Part shown: piece after piece, positions 15,595 to 24,707 of the stretch
Position numbering within the stretch: position 1 is the first letter of the stretch
Layout: each line of letters opens with the position of its first letter
DNA from: DASRDR01 sp044867785
Lineage (GTDB): Bacteria; Methylomirabilota; Methylomirabilia; Rokubacteriales; DASRDR01
Length of the DNA: 64,000 bases
Direction of reading: 5' to 3'
NCBI GenBank assembly: GCA_044867785.1
Contig: JBIOVM010000173.1
Span: forward strand, 11,305 to 75,304
Translations under genes and position numbers: made by a program
The notes under the pieces: model-generated
Seen by the model: the letters and a program-made list of their open reading frames with translations, nothing else
Databases searched by the model: none
What the model was told of the DNA's origin: nothing

Positions 15595-17078
15595 CCCGGC
15601 CGGGTGTCGGGCGGATCGGTCACGTCGCGGCCCTCCTGGCGGCGAGCGCCGTGGGGCGGCTGTGCCAGCTCGCGTACGTCATGATCGTCGCCCGCACGCT
15701 GGGTCTCGAGGCCTTCGGCGAGCTGGCGACGGTGACGGCCTTCCTCGCGATTCTCGGGGTGGTGAGCGATTTCGGGTTGAGCCGCCTCGTCGTGCGCGAC
15801 GTCGCCCGGGACCCCGTCCTCGGCGGGAGCTACCTCGTTCAGTCCCTCGCGATCCGGGCCATCCTCGCCGTCGTCGCGGCGCTCGTCCTCGGCCTGACCG
15901 TGACACTGCTCGGTTACTCGCCGTCGACGCGGCTCGCCGCCTGGGTCGGCGGGCTGTCGCTGGTGACGGGCGCCGCGGCCCTGACGGTCGTCGCCATCCT
16001 GAGCGCCCGCGAGCGGATGAGGCAAGTGGCGATCCTGTCGGCGCTGGTCGGCGTGTTGACCCTCGCGACCGCGTGGCCGGTCCTCGCCGCGGGGTGGGGC
16101 GTCGTGGGGCTGCTCGCCGCGCTCGCCGTCGTCAACCTGGCGCCGGCCGGCCTCGGCGGCTGGTGGATCCGGCGAGACGGCCTCGCGGCCGGCCCGGTCC
16201 CCGCGCCCTCGCTCCGCGCCCTCGGGCGGTTCCTCGCGCTCGGGCTCCCGTATGCGGGCTTCAACCTCTTGAGCATCGTGTACCTGCGCGCGGCGCCCGT
16301 GCTCCTGTCGGCGCTCCAGGGCAAGGAAGCCGTCGGGCTCTACATGGCGGCCTTCCGGCTGGTCGAGGCGTTCGCCCTCGTCCCGCTGGCGGTGGTGACC
16401 GCGCTCTTCCCGCTGATGGCGACCCAGGCGCGATCCGGCGACGGCTCGCTCGGCCGAACCTACGGCCAGGCGATCCGCCTCCTCGGATTGCTGGCCTTCC
16501 CCCTCGCCGCCGGCACGACCCTCTTGGCGGCTCCGCTGGTCGACCTCGTGTACGGAAGCGCCTTCCGCGAGGCGAGCGAGCTCCTGGCGATTCTCGTGTG
16601 GGGGCTCGCGTTGCTGTACTTGAACGCGCCGGTGGGCAACGTGATCCTGGGATCGGACGAGGCCGCCCGATATCTGCCGTGGGCGGCGCTCCACACCGGG
16701 GCGAGCGTGATCGTGACCGGGTGGCTCGCCGCGCGAGCGGGGGTCCGCGGCGCGGCCTGGGGCTTCGTCCTCGCGGAGGCCGCCGGCTTCATTCTCCAGC
16801 TGTGGTTCGTTCGCGGACTCGTGGGGCGGCTGCCGGCGTTCTCCCGCCTTCTCGCGCGTCCGGCCCTCGCGGCGCTCGCCATGAGCGTCGTGGTCGCCGG
16901 GCTCCGGGCGCTGGGGACGCCGCTCTTCCTGGTCATCCCCGCGGGCGCCGCGTCGTACGGGGGCATGCTCCTGGCGCTCGGCGAGCTGCGCGAGGAGGAC
17001 CGTGAGCGAGTCCGGGGATGGCTCCGCGAGGTCCGGGCCGGGGCCTTCGCGGGGACGACGGGGGCGGGCGGCGTCTAG
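15591..17078 (+). CDS. Oligosaccharide flippase (Wzx/RfbX, MOP superfamily)
   Basis: This 495-residue protein has about twelve to fourteen membrane helices. The N-terminus has SAVGRLCQLAYVMIVARTLG, then LEAFGELATVTAFLAIL and FGLSRLVVRDVAR, as in polysaccharide exporters of the Wzx/PST type. The second half repeats the pattern with GKEAVGLYMAAFRLVEAF and ends in a charged cytoplasmic tail. It should carry undecaprenyl-linked repeat units across the inner membrane. It is coupled upstream by an ATGA overlap. The ATG of the next gene follows its stop by one base. Confidence 0.87.
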   Translation: MTRPGVGRIGHVAALLAASAVGRLCQLAYVMIVARTLGLEAFGELATVTAFLAILGVVSDFGLSRLVVRDVARDPVLGGSYLVQSLAIRAILAVVAALVLGLTVTLLGYSPSTRLAAWVGGLSLVTGAAALTVVAILSARERMRQVAILSALVGVLTLATAWPVLAAGWGVVGLLAALAVVNLAPAGLGGWWIRRDGLAAGPVPAPSLRALGRFLALGLPYAGFNLLSIVYLRAAPVLLSALQGKEAVGLYMAAFRLVEAFALVPLAVVTALFPLMATQARSGDGSLGRTYGQAIRLLGLLAFPLAAGTTLLAAPLVDLVYGSAFREASELLAILVWGLALLYLNAPVGNVILGSDEAARYLPWAALHTGASVIVTGWLAARAGVRGAAWGFVLAEAAGFILQLWFVRGLVGRLPAFSRLLARPALAALAMSVVVAGLRALGTPLFLVIPAGAASYGGMLLALGELREEDRERVRGWLREVRAGAFAGTTGAGGV

Positions 17079-17079
17079 C

Positions 17080-18402
17080 ATGGCGAGGACCCGAGTCCTC
17101 CTGATCTCGGCGGACACGGTCGGTCAGAGCATGGCCGGGCCCGGCATCCGCTACTGGGAGCTGGCGCGTCAGCTCGCCGGCGAGGCGGAGGTGGTCCTCG
17201 CGGTGCCGAACGCACCCACGCTGGAGGCCGCGACCTTCCGCGTCGTCCGGTACCGCCCGTGGTCGGTCTTCCGACTCGCTCGCGCGGCGGACGTCGTCAT
17301 TTCTCAGGGCTTCCGGAACCCCCTGGCCGCCCTCCAGCTCTCCGGGCGCATCGTCCTCGTCGATCTCTACGACCCGGTGCCGCTCGAGCTCGTGGAGCAC
17401 TACCGGGAAGCGCCCCGGCGTGACGCGTTGCTCGGCCAGGAGCTGGCCGCGCTGCGCCTCGGCCGCTTGTGCCGCTTGGCCGACGCCGTCCTCGTGACCG
17501 GGGAGCGCCAGCGCGACCTGTGGCTGGGGGCGCTGGCGGCGCAGGGACGCCTCAACTGGGATACCGCCCGCGAGGACCCGCGGCTCGAGCGGCTCTTCCT
17601 GGAGGTGCCCTTCGGGCTGCCGGAGACGCCGCCGCGAGGAACGCCGCGCGCGTTCCGCCGGCGCTGGCCGGGTCTCCGCGACGGGGACCGGATTCTCCTG
17701 TGGGGGGGCGGCGTCTGGAACTGGCTCGATCCCCTCACCGTGATCCGCGCGATGGGTCGAGTCGCCGCCAAGCGGGACGACGTCAAGCTGGTCTTCCCGG
17801 GCGTGCAGCACCCCAACCCCCGCATCGGGGCCCTCCGGATGGTGGACGAGGCGGTGGGGCTCGCCAAGTCGCTCGATCTCTACGACCGCCACGTCTTCTT
17901 CAACTTCGGCTGGACCACGTACGAGGCTCGCCAGGACGCGCTGGTCGACGCGGACGTGGGCGTGAGCGCTCACCCCGACCACATCGAGGCGCGCTTTGCG
18001 TTCCGGACGCGGCTGCTCGACTACTTGTGGGCAGGCTTGCCGATCCTCGCCACCCGCGGCGACGATCTGGCCGAGGAGGTGCGGGCGCGGGGCATCGGCC
18101 TGTGCCTCGAGCCCGGGGACGTCGACGGCTGGGCGGCGGCGATCCTGCGCCTCGTCGAGGATCGGCAGCTCCACGCGCAGTGCCGGGCGCAGGCGCTCGA
18201 GCTGGCCCGCGAGCTGACCTGGGAGCGTACGACGGCGACCTTGCGCGCCTTCTGCCGGGCGCCGCGGCCCGCCGCGGACCGGTCGAGGCGCACCCGTCTC
18301 GGCGACGTCCTCGATCTCGTCGCCTACGGGCTCGGCGTGGGACGCATCGTCCTCCGGTACGGGACCGTCGAGCGCGTCTGGCGGTGGCTCCGGACCCGGT
18401 GA
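17080..18402 (+). CDS. Glycosyltransferase, GT-B/GT4-like
   Basis: This 440-residue cytoplasmic protein starts MARTRVLLISADTVGQSMAGPGIRYWELA, a pattern of GT4-like enzymes in capsule clusters. A middle strand LLWGGGVWNWLDPLTVIRAM begins the second Rossmann domain. It is followed by VFPGVQHPNP and a donor-site region with HPDHIEARFAFRTRLLDYLW, then GLPILATRGDDLAE. The usual E-x7-E pair is replaced by a more divergent arrangement, so the sugar cannot be guessed. The C-terminal 30 residues are basic. Its stop overlaps the following GTG by four bases. Confidence 0.78.
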   Translation: MARTRVLLISADTVGQSMAGPGIRYWELARQLAGEAEVVLAVPNAPTLEAATFRVVRYRPWSVFRLARAADVVISQGFRNPLAALQLSGRIVLVDLYDPVPLELVEHYREAPRRDALLGQELAALRLGRLCRLADAVLVTGERQRDLWLGALAAQGRLNWDTAREDPRLERLFLEVPFGLPETPPRGTPRAFRRRWPGLRDGDRILLWGGGVWNWLDPLTVIRAMGRVAAKRDDVKLVFPGVQHPNPRIGALRMVDEAVGLAKSLDLYDRHVFFNFGWTTYEARQDALVDADVGVSAHPDHIEARFAFRTRLLDYLWAGLPILATRGDDLAEEVRARGIGLCLEPGDVDGWAAAILRLVEDRQLHAQCRAQALELARELTWERTTATLRAFCRAPRPAADRSRRTRLGDVLDLVAYGLGVGRIVLRYGTVERVWRWLRTR

Positions 18403-19355
18403 GGCCGAGCATCTCCGCGCCCCCGGTGGAGCTGTCCGTCGTCATCGTCAACTTCAACACCGGACGGCTGCTGGGGGAGTGCCTGGCCTCGATCGAGCGC
18501 TCGGCCGGCGAGGTCGCGCTCGAGGTGCTCGTGGTCGACAATGCGTCGACCGACGCGAGCTTCGAGGTGCTGCGCGAGCATCCCGCGGTCCAGGGGACCC
18601 GCAACGCCGCGAACGTCGGGTTCGCCAGGGCCGTGAACCAGGCGCTGGCCGTCGCGAAGGGCCGCTTCGTCCTCCTCCTCAACCCCGACACGCAGGTGCG
18701 ACCGGGGACCCTCCGGCAGCTGTTGGCGTTCGCCGACGCGCATCCGACCGCCGGGATCGTGGGGCCTCGCCTCGTGAACCCCGACGGGACGCTCCAGACG
18801 TCCGCCTACCGGTTCCCGACCCTCGTCCAGGCCGCCGGAACCATCCTCGGCGTCAAGCGGCTCGTCCCCGTGCGCTGGCTCCGCGCGCGAGCCGGCCGGT
18901 GGCTCGGCTCCCGCTTCGGGCAGCTCGACCCCCACGAGACGCCCCGACCGGTCGACCTGGTCACGGGCGCCTGCATGCTCGTGCGCCGCCGGGTGCTGGA
19001 CGCGATCGGCGGCCTCGACCCGCGGTTCTTCCTCTACTTCGAGGAGAAGGACTTTTGCCTGCGGGCGCGCCGGGCGGGCTTCTCCACGCACTTCGATCCG
19101 TCCACGGAGGTGCTCCACGCGATCGCCGGCTCCTCCCGCGGGGACCCCATGATCACCGTGGTCGAGCGTTGCCGCAGCATGCGCCAGTATCACGACAAGC
19201 ACGGGGGCGCGGCCACGCGGGTCGCGCTCCGGGCGCTGTTCCTGGGCGGCGGGGGGCTCCGGCTCGCCGGCGCGCTCGCCGTGGGCGATCGCCGCGCCGC
19301 TCGAGCCTGGCGGGAAGTCGTCGGCTTTGCCTTCCGCCGTCACGTCGACCGCTAG
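18399..19355 (+). CDS. Glycosyltransferase family 2, rhamnosyltransferase-like
   Basis: The 318-residue product starts at GTG 18399 in a GTGA overlap. The GT-A fold is clear: ELSVVIVNFNTG, then EVLVVDNASTDAS, NVGFARAVNQAL, and LLLNPDTQVRPG with the metal-binding Asp-x-Asp equivalent. TGACMLVRR and YFEEKDFCLRARRAGF follow, with the general-base acidic residues. These are the features of COG1216 enzymes such as dTDP-rhamnose transferases. It is inverting, cytoplasmic and nucleotide-sugar dependent. The next gene is a paralogue, suggesting two consecutive sugar additions. Confidence 0.88.
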   Translation: MRPSISAPPVELSVVIVNFNTGRLLGECLASIERSAGEVALEVLVVDNASTDASFEVLREHPAVQGTRNAANVGFARAVNQALAVAKGRFVLLLNPDTQVRPGTLRQLLAFADAHPTAGIVGPRLVNPDGTLQTSAYRFPTLVQAAGTILGVKRLVPVRWLRARAGRWLGSRFGQLDPHETPRPVDLVTGACMLVRRRVLDAIGGLDPRFFLYFEEKDFCLRARRAGFSTHFDPSTEVLHAIAGSSRGDPMITVVERCRSMRQYHDKHGGAATRVALRALFLGGGGLRLAGALAVGDRRAARAWREVVGFAFRRHVDR

Positions 19356-19359
19356 CGCG

Positions 19360-20238
19360 ATGCCGCGGCTCGCTCCGCCCGAGCTCTCGGTCGTGATCGT
19401 GAACTACCGCAAGGGGCAACTCCTCCTCGACTGTCTCGAGTCCGTCTTCCGCACCGCGGACCCGATGCCCGTCGAGGTGATCGTCGTCGACAACGCGTCG
19501 CAGGACGAGACGGCCCGGACCGTACCGGACCGGTTTCCGCAGGTCCGTCTCGTCCTGAACGCGCAGAACGTCGGGTTCGCGCGCGGCACGAACCAGGGAT
19601 TGGCCCTCGCCACCGCGCCGCTCTGCCTGTGGCTCAACCCCGACACGGTCCTCCAGCGGGGGGCGCTCCACGAGCTCGTCGACTTCTTCCGCCGGCATCC
19701 CGATGCGGCCGCGGTCGGGCCGCGAATGATCGGCACCGACGGGCAGCTCCAGTACTCCTGCCGCGCGTTCCCCACGCTCGGGACGGCGTTCTTCACGCGG
19801 TATTCGCTCCTGCGGCGCGTGTGGCCCGGCAATCCCGTGTCCTCGCGCTATCTCCTCTCCGACTGGGACCATGCGGGGGTCCGGCAGGTGGATTGGATCT
19901 CGGGGTCGTGCCTGCTCACGTCCCGCGACGTCCTGAGCCGCGTGGGGCCGCTCGACGAGGCGTACTTCCTGTTCAACGAGGACGTGGACTGGTGTCGGCG
20001 GGCCGCCGATGCCGGGCTCCACGTCTACTACGACGCCCACGCCGTGGTCGTCCACCACATCGGCGCCAGCAAGGGTCGGCTCCCGGCGTGGCTCGTCCTC
20101 GAGCGGCACAAAGGCATGTTCCGCTACTATCGGAAGCACATGCGGCGGAGCCGGTGGCTGGACGTCCCGGTGGCCATGGGGATCGCCCTGCGTGCCGGCC
20201 TGGAGATCCTGACCAAGTCGACGCGGCGGTCGGCGTGA
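19360..20238 (+). CDS. Glycosyltransferase family 2, paralogue of the preceding gene
   Basis: Starting at ATG 19360, four nt after the previous stop, this gene encodes 292 residues with the same COG1216 order. It has ELSVVIVNYRKG, EVIVVDNASQDE, NVGFARGTNQGL, LWLNPDTVLQRG, SGSCLLTSRDVL and FNEDVDWCRRAADAGL. Similarity to its neighbour is clear by eye but divergent, so the duplication is old or the genes were assembled separately. The last 60 residues contain HIGASKGRLPAW and a basic tail that could touch the membrane. Confidence 0.88.
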   Translation: MPRLAPPELSVVIVNYRKGQLLLDCLESVFRTADPMPVEVIVVDNASQDETARTVPDRFPQVRLVLNAQNVGFARGTNQGLALATAPLCLWLNPDTVLQRGALHELVDFFRRHPDAAAVGPRMIGTDGQLQYSCRAFPTLGTAFFTRYSLLRRVWPGNPVSSRYLLSDWDHAGVRQVDWISGSCLLTSRDVLSRVGPLDEAYFLFNEDVDWCRRAADAGLHVYYDAHAVVVHHIGASKGRLPAWLVLERHKGMFRYYRKHMRRSRWLDVPVAMGIALRAGLEILTKSTRRSA

Positions 20239-20284
20239 TCGGCCCGGAGCCGAGGACGGCGGGCGGGCGCGCGAGGCCCGCCGA

Positions 20285-21331
20285 GTGACGCTCGGGTGGG
20301 TCGCCGCCCTGATCCTCGTCGCCGCGCACCTGGGGACGCGCCTCTGGATCGGCGTCGCGCCCACGGACATGCCCGCCGCCGGGAAGATTCACACCCGCCC
20401 GATCCCGACCGCCGGCGGCCTGCCCGTCGTGGTGGCCTTCCTCGGCGGGCTGTGGGCGCTGTGGCGATGGGGCGAGGCGCCGCTCACGACCGAGCACCTG
20501 GTCGGGCTCACCGTGGCCGCCGTGCTGGTCCTCGCCCTCGGCGTCTACGACGATCTCCGCGGGACCAGCGCGTGGGAGAAGCTCGTCGTCGAGGCCGCGG
20601 CGGCCGTGGTGCTCTTCGTGGCCGGCTTCCGCATCGTCGCGCTGACGAATCCACTCGGCGACGCGATACCGCTCGGCTGGCTGGCGTTGCCCGTCACGGT
20701 GGGATGGCTTCTGATCGTCACGAACGCCGTCAACGTGATCGATGGGCTCGACGGCCTCGCCGCCGGCGTCGTGGCCATTGCGGCGCTCACTCTCTTCGGC
20801 ATCGCCCTGCGCTTCGAGGAGACGACCATTGCGGGACTCGCCCTCCCCCTCGCGGCGGCGACGCTCGGCTTCCTCCCGCTCAACTGGCCGCCGGCCCGCG
20901 TGTTCCTCGGAGACACGGGGTCGCTCACGCTCGGGTTCGTCCTCGGAGCGACCTCGCTCCTCGAGAACCGCAAGGGCACCGTCGCCGTCACCCTCCTCCT
21001 GCCCATGGTCCTCTTGGCGATCCCGCTGCTCGACGCGGCGCTGGCCTTCGTCCGGCGCGTCCGGCGAGGTCGCCACCCGTTCCGGCGGGACACCGAGCAT
21101 CTGCACCACCGGCTGCTCGGGCTCGGACTGACGCCGCGGCAGATCCTCACCGTCGTCTACGGTCTCGCCGTCTGCCTGGGCCTCACCGCCTACCTCATGT
21201 CGGTGATGCCGAAGCAGTTCGTGGCGGTGATCGTGCTGATCCTCGGCATCGGCGGGGTCGTCGGCCTCCGGATGCTCGCGTACCTCGAGGGCGCGGTGGA
21301 GCGCACCCGCGGGTCGGGCGGCTCGACGTGA
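20285..21331 (+). CDS. Undecaprenyl-phosphate N-acetylglucosamine-1-phosphate transferase (WecA/TagO-like)
   Basis: This 348-residue integral membrane enzyme starts at GTG. It has every key PNPT motif: KIHTRPIPTAGG, LGVYDDLRG, NAVNVIDGLDGLAAG, RVFLGDTGSLTLGF and the HLHHRLLGLGL histidine loop. Such enzymes move GlcNAc-1-phosphate or a related sugar phosphate from a UDP sugar onto undecaprenyl phosphate, starting glycan synthesis. It is the second PNPT protein in the locus, after the fusion at 4643, but lacks any extra domain. It closes the glycan operon; the next gene, gltX, has its own -10 element. Confidence 0.88.
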   Translation: MTLGWVAALILVAAHLGTRLWIGVAPTDMPAAGKIHTRPIPTAGGLPVVVAFLGGLWALWRWGEAPLTTEHLVGLTVAAVLVLALGVYDDLRGTSAWEKLVVEAAAAVVLFVAGFRIVALTNPLGDAIPLGWLALPVTVGWLLIVTNAVNVIDGLDGLAAGVVAIAALTLFGIALRFEETTIAGLALPLAAATLGFLPLNWPPARVFLGDTGSLTLGFVLGATSLLENRKGTVAVTLLLPMVLLAIPLLDAALAFVRRVRRGRHPFRRDTEHLHHRLLGLGLTPRQILTVVYGLAVCLGLTAYLMSVMPKQFVAVIVLILGIGGVVGLRMLAYLEGAVERTRGSGGST

Positions 21332-21495
21332 GTCGGGAGGCCGGCGGCCCCCGGGCGGCCGGCGCGGGTCAGCCGGCGCCCGACGCCCCTGGCGGCGGCC
21401 CGGGACGCCGGCGGGCGGCCTCGCCCGTCGGCCGAGAGGTCTCCGCGAGGGGGCCGATCCCGCGGCGTCGAGCGACGGACGCCGTAGCTTCGCGA

Positions 21496-21501
21496 TAGAA
21501 T
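21496..21501 (+). promoter_or_regulatory. -10 element TAGAAT close to the gltX start
   Basis: TAGAAT ends 8 nt before the gltX ATG at 21510. No good -35 is present 16-18 nt upstream. No Shine-Dalgarno sequence fits in the space left, so a leaderless gltX message is likely. Confidence 0.5.
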
Positions 21502-21509
21502 CGGGCATC

Positions 21510-22958
21510 ATGCCCGAGTCCGTTCGTGTGCGCTTCGCGCCCAGCCCCACCGGGCATCTGCACGTCGGAGGCGCCCGCACGGCGCTGTTCAACTGGCTCT
21601 TCGCCCGCCATCACGAGGGCGTCTTCCTCCTCAGGATCGAGGACACCGACCGCGACCGGTCGACGGACGACGCGATCCGCCAGATCCTCGAGGCGATGAG
21701 CTGGCTCAAGCTCGACTGGGACCGTGAAGGGCCCGAAAATGACGGCGAGTACAGCGGATACTTCCGGCAGACGAGCCGTCTCGACGTCTACCGGGCCCAC
21801 GCCGAGCGCCTGCTCGCCGACGGGCACGCCTACCGCTGCTACTGCACGCCGGACGAGCTCGACGCGCGCCGGGCGGCCGCCCAGGCCCGCGGGGAGACCT
21901 TCCGCTACGACGGCCGGTGTCGCGACGCGCCGCTTCGCCCCGGCGTTCCGGCGGCGCTGCGCCTCCGGATCCCGGATACCGGAACGACGGTCGTGCCCGA
22001 CCTGATCCACGGGGACGTGACGTTCGACCGCGCCACGCTCGACGACTGGATCCTCGTCCGGTCGGACGGGACGCCGACCTACAACTTCTGCGTGGTCGTC
22101 GACGACGTGACGATGAAGATCACGCACGTGATCCGGGGCAATGACCACCTCTCGAACACGCCCAAGCAGATCCTCTGCTACGAGGCGCTGGGCTACCCGC
22201 GGCCGGCGTTCGCCCACATCCCCATGATTCTCGGTCCGGACCGGAAGCGCCTCTCGAAGCGCCACGGCGCGACGTCCGTGCTCGCGTTCCGGGAGGAGGG
22301 GTTCCTGCCCGCGGCGATGATCAACTACCTGGCGCGCCTGGGCTGGGCGCACGGCGACCAGGAGGTCTTCACGCGCGAGGAGCTGATCGCGCTCTTCGAC
22401 ATCGGGCATGTCGGCGCCACGCCCGCGATCTTCGACCGGACGAAGCTCGAGTGGCTCAATCAAACCTGGGAGAAGCGGCTGGCAGAGAGTCCGGCCGGCC
22501 GCGTGGAGTTGGCCGAGGCGTTCATTCCGCATCTGGAGCGCGCCGGGATCGCCGATCCACCGAAGGTGCGGGTCATCGCGGCCGTCACCCACCTCGCCAC
22601 GCGCGCCACGACCCTGGCCGCCATGGTGCCGAAGGCGCGCTTCTACTTCGAGGACCCGACCGAGTACGATCCGACGGCCCTCGGGAAGCTGGCGACCCCG
22701 GCGCTCAGGCCGCACCTGGACCGGCTCCTGGCCCGCCTGTCCGGCCTCGAGCACTGGACGGAGGCGGATCTGGAAGGCGCATGCCGGCAGCTCGCGGGCG
22801 AGCTCGGCCTGAAGCTCGTGGATCTCGCGCAGCCGATCCGCCTGGCACTGACGGGCGAGACCGCGAGCCCCCCGATCTTCGGGGTCATGGCCGCCCTGGG
22901 ACAAAGGACGACGCTCGGCCGTCTGCGCGCATTCCTGGATCGCGTGCCCCGGGCCTAG
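21510..22958 (+). CDS. gltX: Glutamyl-tRNA synthetase
   Basis: The 482-residue class I enzyme attaches glutamate to tRNA-Glu in the cytoplasm. The N-terminus VRFAPSPTGHLHVGGARTAL has the HIGH-type signature and DRKRLSKRHG at the end of the catalytic domain is the KMSKS equivalent. RCYCTPDELDARRAAAQARG and RGNDHLSNTPKQI are conserved GltX blocks. The C-terminal anticodon-binding domain starts around residue 330 and includes LALTGETASPPIFGVMAAL. The length is normal for a discriminating or non-discriminating bacterial enzyme; which one cannot be decided here. Confidence 0.96.
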   Translation: MPESVRVRFAPSPTGHLHVGGARTALFNWLFARHHEGVFLLRIEDTDRDRSTDDAIRQILEAMSWLKLDWDREGPENDGEYSGYFRQTSRLDVYRAHAERLLADGHAYRCYCTPDELDARRAAAQARGETFRYDGRCRDAPLRPGVPAALRLRIPDTGTTVVPDLIHGDVTFDRATLDDWILVRSDGTPTYNFCVVVDDVTMKITHVIRGNDHLSNTPKQILCYEALGYPRPAFAHIPMILGPDRKRLSKRHGATSVLAFREEGFLPAAMINYLARLGWAHGDQEVFTREELIALFDIGHVGATPAIFDRTKLEWLNQTWEKRLAESPAGRVELAEAFIPHLERAGIADPPKVRVIAAVTHLATRATTLAAMVPKARFYFEDPTEYDPTALGKLATPALRPHLDRLLARLSGLEHWTEADLEGACRQLAGELGLKLVDLAQPIRLALTGETASPPIFGVMAALGQRTTLGRLRAFLDRVPRA

Positions 22959-22965
22959 CCGCGCG

Positions 22966-23100
22966 ATGGAGCTCTGGCTGGTCCGGCACGGCGAGTCGAC
23001 CTGGAACTTCACGCGCGTCGACGTGCCGGAAGGCCGGGTCCTCGCCCTCGACGAGATCGGCCACCTCGCTCGGACGTCGGCCAAGGCCGTGGCGCCGTGA
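22966..23100 (+). pseudogene. 44-codon remnant of a histidine phosphatase (phosphoglycerate mutase family)
   Basis: An open frame of 44 codons starts at ATG 22966, eight nt after gltX. It begins MELWLVRHGESTWN, the unmistakable RHG N-terminus of histidine phosphatases, then passes directly to FTRVDVPEGRVLALDEIGHL. The second part resembles the extreme C-terminus of that family, where a strand is followed by a short Asp/His-Leu stretch. About 130 central residues, including the second catalytic histidine, are missing, so an in-frame internal deletion is the simplest reading. The stop overlaps the next gene's GTG by four bases, so translation could still couple the neighbours. A functional microprotein is possible but unsupported. 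Confidence 0.6.
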
Positions 23101-24707
23101 CCACGCGCTTCCTCATCGTCCTCTTCGGCGGGATGGCGCTGCTCCTCTACGGGATGCAGCACACGGGTGAGGGGCTCCAGCGCCTGGCGGGCGCGCGTCT
23201 CCGCCAAGTGCTCACCCACCTCACGACGAACCGGTTCGCGGCCCTCCTCACCGGGGCGTGCGCGACCGCCCTCATCCAGTCGTCGACCGCGACGACGGTG
23301 ATGGTGATCGGATTCGTCCAGGCCGGCCTCCTGACGCTGCACCAGGCGATGGGGATCATCCTGGGCGCCGACATCGGGACGACGTTCACCGTCCAGCTCC
23401 TCGCCTTCCACATCTACGACTACGCGCTCCTGCTCGTCGGGCTCGGCTTCATGCTCGCGTTTCTCGGCCGCCGGCGCTTCTTCAAGGACCTGGGTCACGC
23501 CGTCCTCGGCTTCGGGCTCATCTTCCTCGGGCTCAAGCTGATGATCGAAGGCATGGAGCCGCTCAAGGACAACGCGCTCGTCGCCCAGGTGCTCCTCGCG
23601 TTCGCCGAGACCCCGATCCTCGGGATCGCGGCGTCGGCGGCGTTCGCGGCGCTGGTCGCCTCGTCGGCCGCCACCATCGGCCTCGCCATGGCGCTCGCGT
23701 CGCACGGGTTGCTGACGCTCGCCGGCGCGGTCCCGCTGGTCCTCGGCGCCAACATCGGGACGTGCGTGACCGCGCTGACGGCCTCCCTCGGGTCGACGAC
23801 CGAAGCGCGTCGGGTGGCGGTGGCGCACGTCGGCTTCAAGCTCCTCGGCGCGGCGATCGTCGTGCCCTTCCTCGAGCCCTTCGTGCGCCTCACCGCCGCC
23901 AGCGCCAGCGACCCCGCCCGCCAGATCGCCAACGCGCACACGTTCTTCAACGTGGGGATCTCGCTCCTGTTCCTCCCGTTCCAGTCCTGGGCGGCGCGCC
24001 TGATCGTGACCGCCGTGCCCGACCGCCCGGAGGAGGAGCAGCGCTTCCGGACCCGGTACCTCGACGAGCGCTTCGCCGACCAGCCGAGCCTGGCCATCGG
24101 GCAGGCGACGCGCGAGGCGCTGCGGACGGCGGACATCGTCCAAGGCATGCTGCGGGACGCCGCGGCCGTGTTCCGGACCGGGAGCCAGGAGCTGCTCGAG
24201 GACGTCGAGCGCCGGGACGACCAGGTAGACTACCTGGAGCGGGAGATCAAGCTCTACCTGACGCGCCTGGACCGCCAGACGATGACCGAGGACCTCTCCC
24301 GCCGCGAGATCGCGCTCCTCGGGTTCATCGGCAACCTGGAGAACATCGGGGACATCATCGACAAGAACCTGATGGAGCTGGCCCGGAAGAAGCTGTACCA
24401 GGGACGGCGATTCTCCGACGCGGGTGAGGCCGAGCTGATGGATTTCCACGGGCAGGTGACGAAGAACCTCGAGCGGGCGGTGGTGGCGGTCGCCACGGGG
24501 GACCGGGGGCTCGCCCACGAGGTGCTCGACCAGCGCGCGACGATCCGCCAGCGCGAGCGGGACCTCCGGCAGTCGCACATCGACCGGCTGCGGGCCGGGC
24601 TGGCCGAATCGCTCGAGACGTCCGAGATCCATCTGGACGTCCTGACCAACCTGAAGCGCGTGAACTCGCACGTGACCGCGCTCGTTTACCCGATCGTCGA
24701 GTCGTGA
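23097..24707 (+). CDS. Na+/phosphate cotransporter family protein with PhoU-like C-terminus
   Basis: This 536-residue protein starts at GTG in a GTGA overlap. Two inverted repeats of the Na_Pi_cotrans domain are seen. The first has LLLYGMQHTGEGLQ and ATALIQSSTATTVMV; the second has ALVASSAATIGLAMALA and GANIGTCVTAL. The QSSTAT and SSAAT segments are the sodium/phosphate-binding signatures. From about residue 340 the protein is cytoplasmic and helical, with EDVERRDDQVDYLEREIKLY and LGFIGNLENIGDIIDKN, matching PhoU-like domains. It should import phosphate with sodium at the inner membrane. Its stop overlaps glgA by four bases. Confidence 0.88.
   Translation: MTTRFLIVLFGGMALLLYGMQHTGEGLQRLAGARLRQVLTHLTTNRFAALLTGACATALIQSSTATTVMVIGFVQAGLLTLHQAMGIILGADIGTTFTVQLLAFHIYDYALLLVGLGFMLAFLGRRRFFKDLGHAVLGFGLIFLGLKLMIEGMEPLKDNALVAQVLLAFAETPILGIAASAAFAALVASSAATIGLAMALASHGLLTLAGAVPLVLGANIGTCVTALTASLGSTTEARRVAVAHVGFKLLGAAIVVPFLEPFVRLTAASASDPARQIANAHTFFNVGISLLFLPFQSWAARLIVTAVPDRPEEEQRFRTRYLDERFADQPSLAIGQATREALRTADIVQGMLRDAAAVFRTGSQELLEDVERRDDQVDYLEREIKLYLTRLDRQTMTEDLSRREIALLGFIGNLENIGDIIDKNLMELARKKLYQGRRFSDAGEAELMDFHGQVTKNLERAVVAVATGDRGLAHEVLDQRATIRQRERDLRQSHIDRLRAGLAESLETSEIHLDVLTNLKRVNSHVTALVYPIVES

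Noticed and set aside
21369..24671. An 1100-codon minus-strand frame opposite gltX and the phosphate transporter
   Set aside because: It mirrors the codons of the plus-strand genes and has no domain-like blocks; similar long antisense frames at 26629-30177, 29142-32441 and 53584-56328 were rejected for the same reason.
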